A DNA stretch of 64,000 nt, from positions 519,589-583,588 of the forward strand of contig CATLOR010000001.1 in assembly GCA_950054255.1 (NCBI GenBank). The letters run 5' to 3'. The notes under the pieces were generated by a model, which had not been told where the DNA came from, made no database searches, and worked only from the letters and a program-made list of their open reading frames with translations. The translations under genes were made by a program, and so were the position numbers. Source of the stretch: an uncultured Rickettsiales bacterium (lineage in GTDB: Bacteria > Pseudomonadota > Alphaproteobacteria > Micavibrionales > GCA-2720935). Every line of letters begins with the position of its first letter. The stretch's first letter is position 1. Below, in pieces: positions 9,073 to 19,059 of the stretch.

Positions 9073-10524
9073 TTACTGTTGGTTACGTTGTTGACTTAAA
9101 AGGCTTAGGACCGTTTCGCCATCATGAAATGGATAAGTGATCCCTTGAATAATTTGGCCATTTTCATGGCCTTTCCCACAGATGATAAAGACGTCGCCGT
9201 CTTTGCCATTTTCTAGGCCATAGGCAATTGCTTCTCTGCGATCATCAATTTCTATGGCACTAGGGCTTCCTTGTTTGGCCTGCTTCCTTATCGCGGCAGC
9301 ATCTTCATCACGGGGATTGTCGTCAGTTAAAATAACATGGTCTGCATGTGTAGCGGCGGCGCGCCCCATAAGAGGACGTTTTGTTGCATCGCGCTGTCCA
9401 CCACATCCAAACAAGCACCAAAGCTCATTTTGTGTGTGAGGTTTTGCAGAAGATAAGACGGTTTCAATCGCATCAGGTGTATGCGCATAATCAATATAAA
9501 CATGTGTTCCAGCAGGTGTTTTAGCGATCCACTCCATACGCCCAGAAATGGCTGTTAGCTGAGATAGTAAAGGAAGATCCTCTTCTGATAGTCCCGCCAT
9601 TAAGAAAGCACATACCACATTCATTCCTTGGAAAAAGCCAATAAGAGGCAAAGAAATATCATGTGTATTTCCATTCATTTTTAGCGTCATGATTTGGCCT
9701 GTTTCTGTCGCCTTTTGAGAAAGAATTTGAATGGTTTCTCCAGCTTTGCCGTAAGTGTGTATCGTTAAATGACGTTGCTTGCATAATTGAATAAGGGCGT
9801 CACTCCATTGGCTATCTGCATTAATGACAGCAACACCATCTTCCGCTAAAAGCTCCATGAAGAGGCGTGATTTAGCTTGGAAATAATTTTCCATTGTTTC
9901 GTGGTAATCAAGATGGTCTTGAGTGATATTGGTAAAGCCGGCACTTTTAAAAGAAAGCCCGTGTAGACGGTCTTGATCGAGCCCGTGACTAGAAGCTTCG
10001 AGTGCAAGATCTGTAACGGCATGCTCTTGCACATCACGAAGTGTTTTGTGTAACGCGATTGGATCAAGCGTTGTCATACCAGTATCGATAAATTCATGAT
10101 CTAATTTTAAGCCCATCGTGCCAAGGCTTGCAGCCTTTTTTCCTTTAAGCGATAAAAGCTGTCCTATAAATTGAGCGACACTTGTTTTACCATTTGTGCC
10201 TGTTACAGCGTATAGGTTCTCTGGTCGCTTGCCATAAAAATGGGCTGCGAGAGCGGCTAAGTCTTTTTGAGGGGTATGGCTCTCTATTGTGGGGATGTTA
10301 TTTTCAGTGACACACTCAGGATACTCTGTTCCTGCTGGGGCAAGAATAGCTTTCGCACCCTTTTTTATCGCATCTTCAATAAAATCACGACCATCAAGCG
10401 TGTGCCCAGGAAGTGCCGCAAATAAAAAACCATCTTGTACCGTACGCGAATCCTGGCTGAGCCCTGTAATTTTTAGGGCGTCGTAAAGATTTGAAACTTG
10501 TTCTTTTTCACAGGCGCTAAGCAT
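9073..10524 (-). CDS. murE: UDP-MurNAc-L-Ala-D-Glu:meso-DAP ligase MurE
   Basis: MurE adds the third stem residue. The P-loop AVTGTNGKTSVAQF is near residue 106, the carbamylated-lysine region NYFQAKSRLFMELL near 212 is intact, and the DNPR motif (ILTDDNPRDEDA near 400) indicates meso-diaminopimelate rather than lysine as substrate. I chose the ATG at 10524 because a GGAG element lies 12 nt upstream. An in-frame TTG at 10542 would add six residues but would overlap that element. The gene follows ftsI after about 40 nt. Confidence 0.94.
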   Translation of the reverse strand: MLSACEKEQVSNLYDALKITGLSQDSRTVQDGFLFAALPGHTLDGRDFIEDAIKKGAKAILAPAGTEYPECVTENNIPTIESHTPQKDLAALAAHFYGKRPENLYAVTGTNGKTSVAQFIGQLLSLKGKKAASLGTMGLKLDHEFIDTGMTTLDPIALHKTLRDVQEHAVTDLALEASSHGLDQDRLHGLSFKSAGFTNITQDHLDYHETMENYFQAKSRLFMELLAEDGVAVINADSQWSDALIQLCKQRHLTIHTYGKAGETIQILSQKATETGQIMTLKMNGNTHDISLPLIGFFQGMNVVCAFLMAGLSEEDLPLLSQLTAISGRMEWIAKTPAGTHVYIDYAHTPDAIETVLSSAKPHTQNELWCLFGCGGQRDATKRPLMGRAAATHADHVILTDDNPRDEDAAAIRKQAKQGSPSAIEIDDRREAIAYGLENGKDGDVFIICGKGHENGQIIQGITYPFHDGETVLSLLSQQRNQQ

Positions 10525-10563
10525 TTTTTGAGCGAACTCCAAAAAGAAAGGTTAAGCGCATTT

Positions 10564-12255
10564 TTATTCATACCCTTGCTTAACAGAAATGTTAATTGAG
10601 TCTGGTAAAGCCGCGCGAACGGAAAGGTTAGTGTCAAAAGCGTTGACGGTTTGAGAATCTAAGGGCGGAATGCCCATAATTGATACGATGCGTTCGATGA
10701 TGGATTGTACAGCAGGAGCAGCAACCCAACCACCAGTAGCATATCCATAGCTTGACTGATTCCCCACGGGTTCGTCAACCATTACATAGACAATATATTC
10801 AGGATTATTCATAGGAAACATACCAATGAATGAAGAGATAAGAGATTTCTTACTATAGCTTCCATTTTTTAATTTTTCTGATGTCCCTGTTTTGCCCCCA
10901 ACTAGGTATCCCGATACCGTGCTGTTTTTACCTGTTCCTTCTGTAACTGTGAGGCGTAAGAGTTCACGAATCTGATTCGAGGTTTTTTCGCTTAAGATTG
11001 ATTCGGGAAGAGGGATTTTTCTTTCGACCAAATGAGGTGTAATGGCAAACCCGCCATTGATAACGGTTCCAGCAGCTTGCATTAAATTTAACGGGCTCAC
11101 AGCGATCCCATGTCCATAAGAGGCCGTTGCTGTATTAATTTCTCTCCAAGGAGATGGGAGAAGAGGGGAGGTTGTTTCTGGAAGATCAAATTCTGGGCGC
11201 TCTAACAAGCCTAAATTTCTGTAAAAATTTTGAAGCTTCTCAGTTCCAACTTTACGAGTCATCAAGACATGACCAATATTTGAGGAATGCATGAAAATTT
11301 CAGGCACGCTCATGACACGCTCTTCTGCATGGAAATCATTGATGGTAAAACGTCCATATTTGAGAGGTTTCGTACAATCAAAATGATCTGTTATTTTGAC
11401 ACCTCCCTTTTCTAAGCTTGCCGCAGCTGAAAAGATTTTAAAAGTTGATCCCATCTCAAATACACCGAGTGTTGCACGATTAAAAAGAGCAGGGTCATTC
11501 GGGTTTGAAACTGTGTGAGGATTAAAACTCGGGAGAGATACAAGTGAGAGGATCTCTCCTGTTTTTGCATGCATGACCAGTGCAGCACCGGCTTTTGCTT
11601 TAAATTTTTTGATAGCATCATTGAGCGCGAAATGTGCGGCATGCTGTATTCTAGAGTCTAATGTGACTGTGATGGGAGTAGCGGCGTCTTGTGTCAGAAC
11701 AGAATCAAATGATTTTTCAATCCCCATAACACCTCTATTATCACGGTTTGTATAGCCGATCACATGGGCTGTCATATCACCTTGTGGGTAAAAACGTTTA
11801 TATTCATCTTTAAAATCAAGGCCAACAATCCCTAAACGATTAACGGCATATTGTTGTTTGGGTGTTAAGTGGCGTTTTATCCACACAAAGCGCTTTTTGC
11901 TTTTTAAGTTCTTTTCTAATTTTTTTTCACTTAAATCTGGAAAGAGTTTTTTTAGACGCTTTGCTGTTTGTGTTGGATCTCTAACCAACTTTGCGTCTGC
12001 ATATAAGGATTTGAGTTCTAGAGATAAAGCCAATGGCTCGCCGTTACGATCTAAGATACTGGCGCGGTAACCATTAAATTTTGGATCTTTTTGTGTGAGT
12101 GCGTACAGTGTTTCTTTACCAAAATTGACTAAAGTGAGATCGGCTAATCTAAAAGCAATTGCTGTAAAGATAATCAGAAAGACGCACAGAGCAAACAGAA
12201 GTCTGTTTTTTGCACGCTTTACGGGGTCTGTTTTTTTTTCTTTGAGTAAAGACAT
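10564..12255 (-). CDS. ftsI: Peptidoglycan D,D-transpeptidase FtsI (PBP3)
   Basis: FtsI is the septal class B penicillin-binding protein that crosslinks new peptidoglycan with FtsW. A short cytoplasmic tail precedes one membrane anchor at about residues 19-38. The dimerisation domain follows, and then the transpeptidase domain with the three active-site motifs: STFK (in MGSTFKIF near residue 270), SSN (HSSNIGH near 325) and KTG (GGKTGTSEK near 452). Length is 563 residues, slightly short of the E. coli enzyme. It lies between ftsL and murE as in most dcw clusters. Confidence 0.95.
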   Translation of the reverse strand: MSLLKEKKTDPVKRAKNRLLFALCVFLIIFTAIAFRLADLTLVNFGKETLYALTQKDPKFNGYRASILDRNGEPLALSLELKSLYADAKLVRDPTQTAKRLKKLFPDLSEKKLEKNLKSKKRFVWIKRHLTPKQQYAVNRLGIVGLDFKDEYKRFYPQGDMTAHVIGYTNRDNRGVMGIEKSFDSVLTQDAATPITVTLDSRIQHAAHFALNDAIKKFKAKAGAALVMHAKTGEILSLVSLPSFNPHTVSNPNDPALFNRATLGVFEMGSTFKIFSAAASLEKGGVKITDHFDCTKPLKYGRFTINDFHAEERVMSVPEIFMHSSNIGHVLMTRKVGTEKLQNFYRNLGLLERPEFDLPETTSPLLPSPWREINTATASYGHGIAVSPLNLMQAAGTVINGGFAITPHLVERKIPLPESILSEKTSNQIRELLRLTVTEGTGKNSTVSGYLVGGKTGTSEKLKNGSYSKKSLISSFIGMFPMNNPEYIVYVMVDEPVGNQSSYGYATGGWVAAPAVQSIIERIVSIMGIPPLDSQTVNAFDTNLSVRAALPDSINISVKQGYE

Positions 12256-12269
12256 GATTTAAACCTCTC

Positions 12270-12713
12270 TTATTGTGTAAAGAGATTTAAAACAGTCTGA
12301 AAACGATCTTTTTGACTTGGCTGTGAACTAGCAATACGCGCGGTTGGGTGTTTTTGCGGCGTGGGTGGATTCATGTTCGTTTTTTGCTGTTGATGCGTAT
12401 CAGCCAAGATAAGATTTTCTTCAGAATTAAGAAGATCATTTGGTGTTATAAAATCATTTTGTTTCATAACGTGGAATGTCCCTTTTTGCGCGATCTTTTC
12501 TAAACGGTCAGGATGAGATAAATGAGCGATTTCTGCTTTTAAAACAGCAATTTGTTGTTGTTCTTCTTTAATTTGTAACTGTGTTCTAGCAAGTGTTTCT
12601 TCTGCGTGACGCGCCTCAAGGCTTACATAGAATAAGAAACCACCACAAGTCAGGATTAAACAAACACCTAAAAATTGATAAAGCTTAGAGGCAATAGAAA
12701 AAGATGAGATCAT
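12270..12713 (-). CDS. ftsL: Cell division protein FtsL
   Basis: FtsL is a small bitopic protein that acts with FtsB and FtsQ in septal synthesis. The 147 residues contain one membrane segment at about 11-29 and a following coiled coil at about 33-65 (many E, Q, L and A, with the LEKIAQKG segment that is common in FtsL at about 71). The last 50 residues are polar and look disordered. The start overlaps the rsmH stop by 4 nt (ATGA). Assignment rests on architecture and on its place between rsmH and ftsI, since FtsL is poorly conserved. Confidence 0.82.
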   Translation of the reverse strand: MISSFSIASKLYQFLGVCLILTCGGFLFYVSLEARHAEETLARTQLQIKEEQQQIAVLKAEIAHLSHPDRLEKIAQKGTFHVMKQNDFITPNDLLNSEENLILADTHQQQKTNMNPPTPQKHPTARIASSQPSQKDRFQTVLNLFTQ

Positions 12714-13693
12714 AGTGTTTCTCCTTTCTTATTTGCTATTTGTGTACGAAGGGCGGCACGTAATTTGGCTGAGCGTGAACGAGGATTGGTTTGGATTTCT
12801 TTTTCGCATGCGCTCACAGGTTTTTTAGTCAAAACAATGTAAGGTTGCTCGTTCGTTTCTTGTGTTTCTGGACGATATTTATTAAAAGCCTTATGAGGTG
12901 CTGTGTTTTCTTTTAAAAATTTCTTCACGATGCCATCTTCTAAGGAATGGAAAGTGACAACAACTAAACGCCCATTCTCTTTTAATAAAGAAATACTTTG
13001 TTCTAGTGCTTTTTCCAATTCTTTTAATTCGTCATTCACTGCAATTCGTAAGGCTTGAAATGTGCGTGTTGCTGGGTCAATTTTACTTGGTTTTCCTTTG
13101 GGAAGGCTCGCACGAACAATATCAGCGAGATCAAGCGTTGTTGTAAACGCTGTTTCTTGGCGTCTTGTAACAATAGCTTTTGCAATACGACGTGAGTGGC
13201 GTTCCTCGCCATAAGTATAAATAATATTGGCTAATTCTTCTTCAGGGAGTGTGTTGACAAGGTCTGCAGCTGTTGACCCCTCACTAGACATACGCATATC
13301 AAGAGGCCCATCAAAACGAAATGAAAACCCGCGTTCTGATTCATCTAATTGCATAGAGGAAACACCAATATCTAAGACGATCCCATCAACAGCATGAATA
13401 TCATGATCGGCTAAATGACGTTTCATATCGCCAAAACGACCTTTAATGAACAGGAATCGATCAGAAGCAATATTTGATACTTCTTCAATATAAGGCTGAA
13501 CACGCGGATCTTGATCAAACGCGATTACACGACATGTTTCGTTTGTTGTTAAGATGCCTTTTGTATAGCCACCACGACCGAATGTGCCATCAACAATAAC
13601 CTCATTATCTTTGGGTGCTAGATATTCAAGAACCTCATCAAGCATCACTGGGATGTGCGCAGATGTGTCTTGAAGAGAAGCATGCATAATCAA
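12710..13693 (-). CDS. rsmH: 16S rRNA (cytosine-1402-N4)-methyltransferase RsmH
   Basis: RsmH methylates N4 of C1402 in the decoding centre of 16S rRNA. The start HIPVMLDEVLEYL is diagnostic. The SAM-binding loop VDGTFGRGGYTKGIL is near residue 35. Other family segments present are DGIVLDIGVSSMQLDESERGFSF near 104, PLDMRM near 130, and TFHSLEDGIVKKFL near 242. Length is 327 residues. It is the second gene of the operon, 10 nt after mraZ. Confidence 0.97.
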   Translation of the reverse strand: MIMHASLQDTSAHIPVMLDEVLEYLAPKDNEVIVDGTFGRGGYTKGILTTNETCRVIAFDQDPRVQPYIEEVSNIASDRFLFIKGRFGDMKRHLADHDIHAVDGIVLDIGVSSMQLDESERGFSFRFDGPLDMRMSSEGSTAADLVNTLPEEELANIIYTYGEERHSRRIAKAIVTRRQETAFTTTLDLADIVRASLPKGKPSKIDPATRTFQALRIAVNDELKELEKALEQSISLLKENGRLVVVTFHSLEDGIVKKFLKENTAPHKAFNKYRPETQETNEQPYIVLTKKPVSACEKEIQTNPRSRSAKLRAALRTQIANKKGETL

Positions 13694-13703
13694 GGCGTCC
13701 TTT

Positions 13704-14150
13704 TTAATCTGTTGTCCGTGAAGGCAGGGTTAATTTTTGTTCTTTAACAGCTGTACGCGCTGTCGCTTTTCTTTTTTCTAAGAGAGTAGGTGCCCAGATC
13801 TGGAATTTTGTGCCCATTCCAATAAAAGCAGCCTCTTCATTAATCTCTGCAAAGTCCAATAAATCCTGAGGCAAGACGATACGTCCATCACCATCAATAT
13901 TAAGAGGAAGCGATTCAGCAAAAATAGCGGTGGCCAAATCATCTTGCGCATCAGAAAACACATCAAATCCGTCAAGGCGTGTACTTAACTCTTCCATACG
14001 TGTGACAGAAAACCCTTCTAAAGCCTGATGATTACTTGATTTGAAGATAACAAGATTAGGGAGTTCTAGGGCTGTACGAAATGTCGCAGGGACGGAAACC
14101 CGACCTTTTTTGTCTACGCGATTAATGTATGTTGATAAAAATAATCCCAT
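13704..14150 (-). CDS. mraZ: Transcriptional regulator MraZ
   Basis: MraZ is an AbrB-like DNA-binding protein encoded at the head of dcw operons and known in E. coli and Mycoplasma to control its own operon through repeats near the promoter. Two SpoVT/AbrB-like repeats are visible: NRVDKKGRVSVPATFR near residue 10 and NIDGDGRIVLPQDLLDFAEI near 84. Length is 148 residues. It is the first gene of the division cluster, and the leader in front of it carries a long inverted repeat that may be its target or a leader RNA structure. Confidence 0.94.
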   Translation of the reverse strand: MGLFLSTYINRVDKKGRVSVPATFRTALELPNLVIFKSSNHQALEGFSVTRMEELSTRLDGFDVFSDAQDDLATAIFAESLPLNIDGDGRIVLPQDLLDFAEINEEAAFIGMGTKFQIWAPTLLEKRKATARTAVKEQKLTLPSRTTD

Positions 14151-14188
14151 GACCAGACAGAAACACCCAAATTTTGATTTTTAATTCG

Positions 14189-14290
14189 TTATTCCAAATA
14201 AAGGGAAGTGTTTAGACAGTCATTCGTAAGGAGATAATCGGCTAAGATTGAATACTAATGGCTTGAGCACTTCCCTTTGGCTTGGAAATA
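14189..14290. repeat. Long imperfect inverted repeat in the mraZ leader
   Basis: The left arm (about 14189-14214) and right arm (about 14262-14290) are inverted copies. Both contain a TTCCAA block followed by the perfect 11-mer AAAGGGAAGTG (14200-14210 on the plus strand; 14268-14278 on the minus strand). About 57 nt separate the 11-mers. It lies downstream of the candidate promoter, so the transcript could form a stem-loop, or the arms could be two operators in opposite orientation. Confidence 0.65.
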
Positions 14291-14318
14291 CGCAGATCGG
14301 TTTGATCTGGTACTTTCT

Positions 14319-14348
14319 GGTATATCATGGATTTTTATGGAGAGTCAA
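14319..14348 (-). promoter_or_regulatory. Candidate sigma-70-type promoter for the mraZ operon
   Basis: Read on the minus strand: TTGACT (14343-14348), 18-nt spacer, TATACC (14319-14324). Transcription would start near 14312, leaving a leader of about 160 nt before mraZ. The -35 element is good and the -10 element has four consensus bases; the spacing is acceptable. No experimental support. Confidence 0.4.
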
Positions 14349-14643
14349 GGATCATGAGTCTTTTTTTATGTTTTCCAGAGTCTTGAAACACAGAGAAAAC
14401 CTAACATTTTTCCTCATTACTAACAAGCTGTGGAAAGGATAATTTTAACTAAAGAGTCAATTTATTACCAAATTTGATAATATATCTATGCGCTACTTTC
14501 TGTAAGCTCGTTTTTGATCTGTTCTTTTTGAGGTCGTATTCCTTTTGTAAAAAAAGAAATAAAATTACGTTTAGTCAGTCCTTGACTTTCTGTTTTCTAT
14601 AATTTAAAAATATGAAAAATCAAATACAAATATGGAGAATAAA

Positions 14644-15039
14644 ATGTCATCAAAAGAGATCACAATTATTGAAATTATAGATTTATGTGCTGAATTTAAA
14701 AAGGCATCAGAGCGGTACGTTGAAACAAGACCCGATTTGAAAGCGAAAGCCACCGAAGTTATGACACCCCTTATACCTGAACTGGAAGAGGTTTTACAAG
14801 AATTCTTAATGGTTTCTCCTGAAGTAATGTCTGGAGGCGAAGAGGCGATAAAACAGGATACAAGCTGTCAAAATACGAATTTAAAGCTAATAGAGATTTT
14901 AGCAGGCGCTTTAGATCAAGTATTTACAAAAGAAGAAATTACGCACTGCTTACCAGAAGGTTTGAAAAGCAATGAAACAGCCGCGCAGCTTTTGGAAAGC
15001 CGTAATGCGCCTAAAATGGCTAAATTATGCCGTTTATAA
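14644..15039 (+). CDS. Hypothetical protein, acidic and helical
   Basis: I do not recognise this 131-residue protein. It appears soluble, with no signal peptide or membrane segment, and is mostly predicted helix. It has a K/E-rich N-terminal third, a central stretch rich in E, L and V, and a C-terminal segment with two cysteines. I chose the ATG at 14644 because TGGAG lies 6 nt upstream; an ATG at 14632 in the same frame lacks a site. A second unknown gene follows 33 nt downstream on the same strand, suggesting a two-gene operon between mraZ and rnpB. Confidence 0.65.
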   Translation: MSSKEITIIEIIDLCAEFKKASERYVETRPDLKAKATEVMTPLIPELEEVLQEFLMVSPEVMSGGEEAIKQDTSCQNTNLKLIEILAGALDQVFTKEEITHCLPEGLKSNETAAQLLESRNAPKMAKLCRL

Positions 15040-15072
15040 TACAGAAAACATCATAGAAGATAGGATAAAAAA

Positions 15073-15618
15073 ATGACACAAGAAACAACATATTCATTAC
15101 GCGAGCTATTAACACCCTATGCGGATAAAATTGTTAATATGAAAGAAATCAAAGAGCTTGCTAAAAAAATTCGAGATACAGAATTCACAGCATCTGAAAA
15201 AGCACACTATGCTTTAGTCACTAAACCTGCAAGTTGGGTTGCCGGCATTAGGATAGGGCTTAAGCTTGCTTTCAATGAAGCGTCTAGAGAATGGTTTTTA
15301 GATAATACGATGGAAAGCTTACAGGGTAAAGATAGCTACATTAAAGTATCAAGTATGCTAAAATTGCTCGATATGGTAATGTCTGTTGATAAAAAACCGA
15401 CATCGGCTATGCAAAGTAAAATTTTGCTCATGACAGCGTGCGCAATCGCTTTGGCTGAAGATTTCTCTGATGAAGAAAAACGTCTAGAACATAGAATCTT
15501 TACACTGAGTCATAAACGAGAGCTGGAACAGATCTCTATGGTGGCAAATGGTATTCGCTCTGGATTTCGCACAGAAGAGAAAAGATATAACAAAGCGAAT
15601 AAAAATAAGATCAGATAG
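15073..15618 (+). CDS. Hypothetical protein, basic and helical
   Basis: Unrecognised 181-residue protein. It looks soluble and helical. Its last 20 residues are strongly basic (KRYNKANKNKIR). A mid-region pattern (ITAC-like MTACAIALAEDFSDEEKRLEHRIF near residues 115-140) suggests a helical bundle; no catalytic motif stands out. AGGATA 8-9 nt before the ATG is a reasonable ribosome site. The last 10 nt of the gene, including its stop, are antisense to the 3' strand of the rnpB P1 helix. It probably shares a transcript with the gene 33 nt upstream. Confidence 0.7.
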   Translation: MTQETTYSLRELLTPYADKIVNMKEIKELAKKIRDTEFTASEKAHYALVTKPASWVAGIRIGLKLAFNEASREWFLDNTMESLQGKDSYIKVSSMLKLLDMVMSVDKKPTSAMQSKILLMTACAIALAEDFSDEEKRLEHRIFTLSHKRELEQISMVANGIRSGFRTEEKRYNKANKNKIR

Positions 15619-15973
15619 CCTATAAGCCGGGTTCTGTACTCTAAAAGAGCGATGATCATTCATCTAAGGCCGAATGTTACCAAGCGGCTCATGCAACCTA
15701 CCCGCGTGACAATGCGGAAAACATTATGTGCCACGCCTATTTGGTCTTGCTCCGGATGGGGTTTAGAGATGCCTTTTCCATTACTGAAAAAGCGGTGGTC
15801 TCTTACACGCACCATTTCACCCTTACCTTAAAAAAGGCGGTATCTTTCTGTTCCACTTTCCCTGATTTGCTTAAAAATAAACAAACCGCCGGGCGTTACC
15901 CGGCATCCTTTTTCCGTGGAGCCCGGACTTTCCTCAGCCCTCGAAAGGGCCGCGATCATCCAGCTATCTGATC
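15609..15973 (-). ncRNA. rnpB: RNase P RNA (type A)
   Basis: Catalytic RNA of RNase P, which matures tRNA 5' ends. On the minus strand the hallmark GAGGAAAGTCCGGGCTCC lies at 15918-15935, and the 3' conserved block ACAGAACCCGGCTTA is near 15622-15636. The ends pair: GATCAGATAGC at 15963-15973 can form helix P1 with GGCTATCTGATC at 15609-15620, which set the borders (365 nt). The gene starts only 6 nt after the ampD stop. A TATAAG -10-like element at 15984-15989 lies inside the end of ampD. Its 3' end overlaps the unknown gene on the other strand. Confidence 0.95.
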
Positions 15974-15979
15974 CAAGTT

Positions 15980-16477
15980 TTAGCTTATAGCGGTTTTTCT
16001 GAATTTATGCCATGGAAAATGTGGTCCAGGGTCATTTTTACGAGATGGCGCAATTTGATCATGTCCTAGAATATAATCATCTTTGATAGGATGGCGTGTT
16101 TTCATGGTGTTTAGTAAAGTTTCTAAAGCTTCTATTTGTAACTCTTCAAAAGGTACGTTGAAAGCTTCTCCACCATTAACATCTTTGTTAAGGAGCTCAA
16201 TCCCGATAGAACAATAATTTAAATTTTGACGGCCATCCCATTCAGATATTCCTGCGTGAAAAGCCCGTTTCTCTTCATTCACAAGACGATAAATTGTTCC
16301 GTCATGATCAATTAAGTAATGAGCACTCACCTCATATTTACCCTCAGGGCAGGGTTTTTGTAGAATGGCTAAGGCTTCATCCAAAGGAAGTGCCATCGCA
16401 TGGATAATCACCATGTCCACAACCTGTCCTTCAGGACGGTCATCAAAGTTCGGAGAGGGAGAATCAATTATGTTCAT
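15980..16477 (-). CDS. N-acetylmuramoyl-L-alanine amidase, AmpD-like (Amidase_2)
   Basis: Zinc amidase that cleaves between MurNAc and L-alanine, probably in cytoplasmic recycling of anhydro-muropeptides because no signal peptide is present. The 165 residues contain the Amidase_2 metal ligands in context: VIIHAMA near residue 24, RAFHAGISEW near 72, and KNDPGPHFPW near 150. SAHYLIDHDGTIYRLV near 52 is also typical. AmpD-like proteins of alphaproteobacteria often have this size. It is immediately upstream of rnpB on the same strand. Confidence 0.88.
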   Translation of the reverse strand: MNIIDSPSPNFDDRPEGQVVDMVIIHAMALPLDEALAILQKPCPEGKYEVSAHYLIDHDGTIYRLVNEEKRAFHAGISEWDGRQNLNYCSIGIELLNKDVNGGEAFNVPFEELQIEALETLLNTMKTRHPIKDDYILGHDQIAPSRKNDPGPHFPWHKFRKTAIS

Positions 16478-16590
16478 AATTTTACTATAGTGATTATTTG
16501 TATTTATTTTTAGAAAAATTTTTACTTCAGTGCTTTTTAGAGGATTGGTGATATCAAGGCTTGCAAGTTTGGATTTGAAGCGGTATAAAT

Positions 16591-16604
16591 TTGATCGAGA
16601 TCAC
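16591..16604. promoter_or_regulatory. FNR/FixK-type box upstream of the oxidase operon
   Basis: TTGAT-CGAG-ATCAC matches the FNR/FixK consensus TTGAT-N4-ATCAA at nine of ten positions. It lies 60 nt before the ctaC start, suited to oxygen-linked control of the aa3 oxidase. A single site by inspection; the regulator gene is not in this window. Confidence 0.42.
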
Positions 16605-16663
16605 TTGGCTTGATCTTGTTAAAAAACAACAATAATTTAAATATAGTGAAAGATTGTTTTCTC

Positions 16664-17449
16664 ATGAAGAATTTACGCACTTTTTTCTTTACTGCACTGG
16701 CTGTTATATTGACAGCGTCTGTAGCTCATGCAACAGGTCAACCAGAGCCATGGCAATTAAATTTCCAAGCACCCGTTACTGAAATTCATCAAAAAGTGTG
16801 GGATTTTCATACAATTCTTCTTTATGTGATTACAGCTGTAACGATTTTCGTTATGGGTCTTTTATTATATGTAATGATCCGTTTTCGTAAAAAAGCTAAT
16901 CCAAAACCATCAACAACATCTCATAATGTTGTCATCGAAATTATCTGGACATTGGTACCTGTTTTAATTTTGATCGTGATCGCTATTCCTTCTTTCCGTC
17001 TTTTATATCTTCAAAATGATGTTCAAGATGCAGAAATGACGATTAATGTGAGTGGGTATCAATGGTATTGGGGGTATGAATACCCTGATCATGGTGGGTT
17101 TTCTTTCTTAAGCTATATGGTGCCTGATGAAGATCTAAAAGAAGGGCAACCACGTCTTCTTCAAACAGATACAGAAATGGTGATCCCTGTTAATACAAAA
17201 GTACGTCTTGTTATCACTGGTAAGGATGTGATTCATTCATGGGCAATCCCGGCTTTTGGTGTGAAAAAAGACGCCGTTCCTGGACATTTCAACGAAATTT
17301 GGTTTGAAGTGAATAAAGAAGGCACATATTACGGTCAATGTTCTGAGATTTGTGGAACTGGGCATGGATATATGCCGATTACAGTGCGCGCAGTATCTAA
17401 AGAAGAATTTCAAAAATGGATAGAGTTCGCACAAGACGAATATTCTTAA
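16664..17449 (+). CDS. ctaC: Cytochrome c oxidase subunit II
   Basis: Subunit II of the aa3-type oxidase accepts electrons from cytochrome c through the binuclear CuA centre. A signal peptide spans residues 1-23 with an AHA cleavage site. Two membrane segments follow at about 45-67 and 88-110. The periplasmic cupredoxin domain ends with the CuA ligands in YGQCSEICGTGHGYMPI near residue 225, and the aromatic stretch GYQWYWGYEYP near 128 guides electron entry. I chose the ATG at 16664 because it begins the signal peptide. It heads the oxidase operon. Confidence 0.95.
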   Translation: MKNLRTFFFTALAVILTASVAHATGQPEPWQLNFQAPVTEIHQKVWDFHTILLYVITAVTIFVMGLLLYVMIRFRKKANPKPSTTSHNVVIEIIWTLVPVLILIVIAIPSFRLLYLQNDVQDAEMTINVSGYQWYWGYEYPDHGGFSFLSYMVPDEDLKEGQPRLLQTDTEMVIPVNTKVRLVITGKDVIHSWAIPAFGVKKDAVPGHFNEIWFEVNKEGTYYGQCSEICGTGHGYMPITVRAVSKEEFQKWIEFAQDEYS

Positions 17450-17467
17450 AACACGTATAAAATTTAA

Positions 17468-19054
<1,587 letters not shown>

Positions 19055-19059
19055 TAGGT

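Larger units (their letters stand above)
14151..14643. other. Divergent intergenic region between mraZ and an unknown gene
   Basis: About 490 bases without a convincing gene. The part next to mraZ holds a candidate promoter for the division operon and a long inverted repeat, listed separately. The part next to the plus-strand gene is very AT-rich and has a TATAAT at 14598-14603, without a well-spaced -35 element. A 64-codon reading frame at 14248-14442 has no ribosome site and no coding character. Confidence 0.6.

Noticed and set aside
14248..14442. 64-codon plus-strand frame upstream of mraZ
   Set aside because: No ribosome site; it spans the candidate mraZ promoter and inverted repeat and has unusual composition.
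14583..14603. TTGACT ... TATAAT as promoter of the unknown gene at 14644
   Set aside because: Only 9 nt separate the two elements, far too short for sigma-70.
15726..15971. 81-codon plus-strand frame
   Set aside because: It lies wholly inside the RNase P RNA gene on the other strand and has no coding character.
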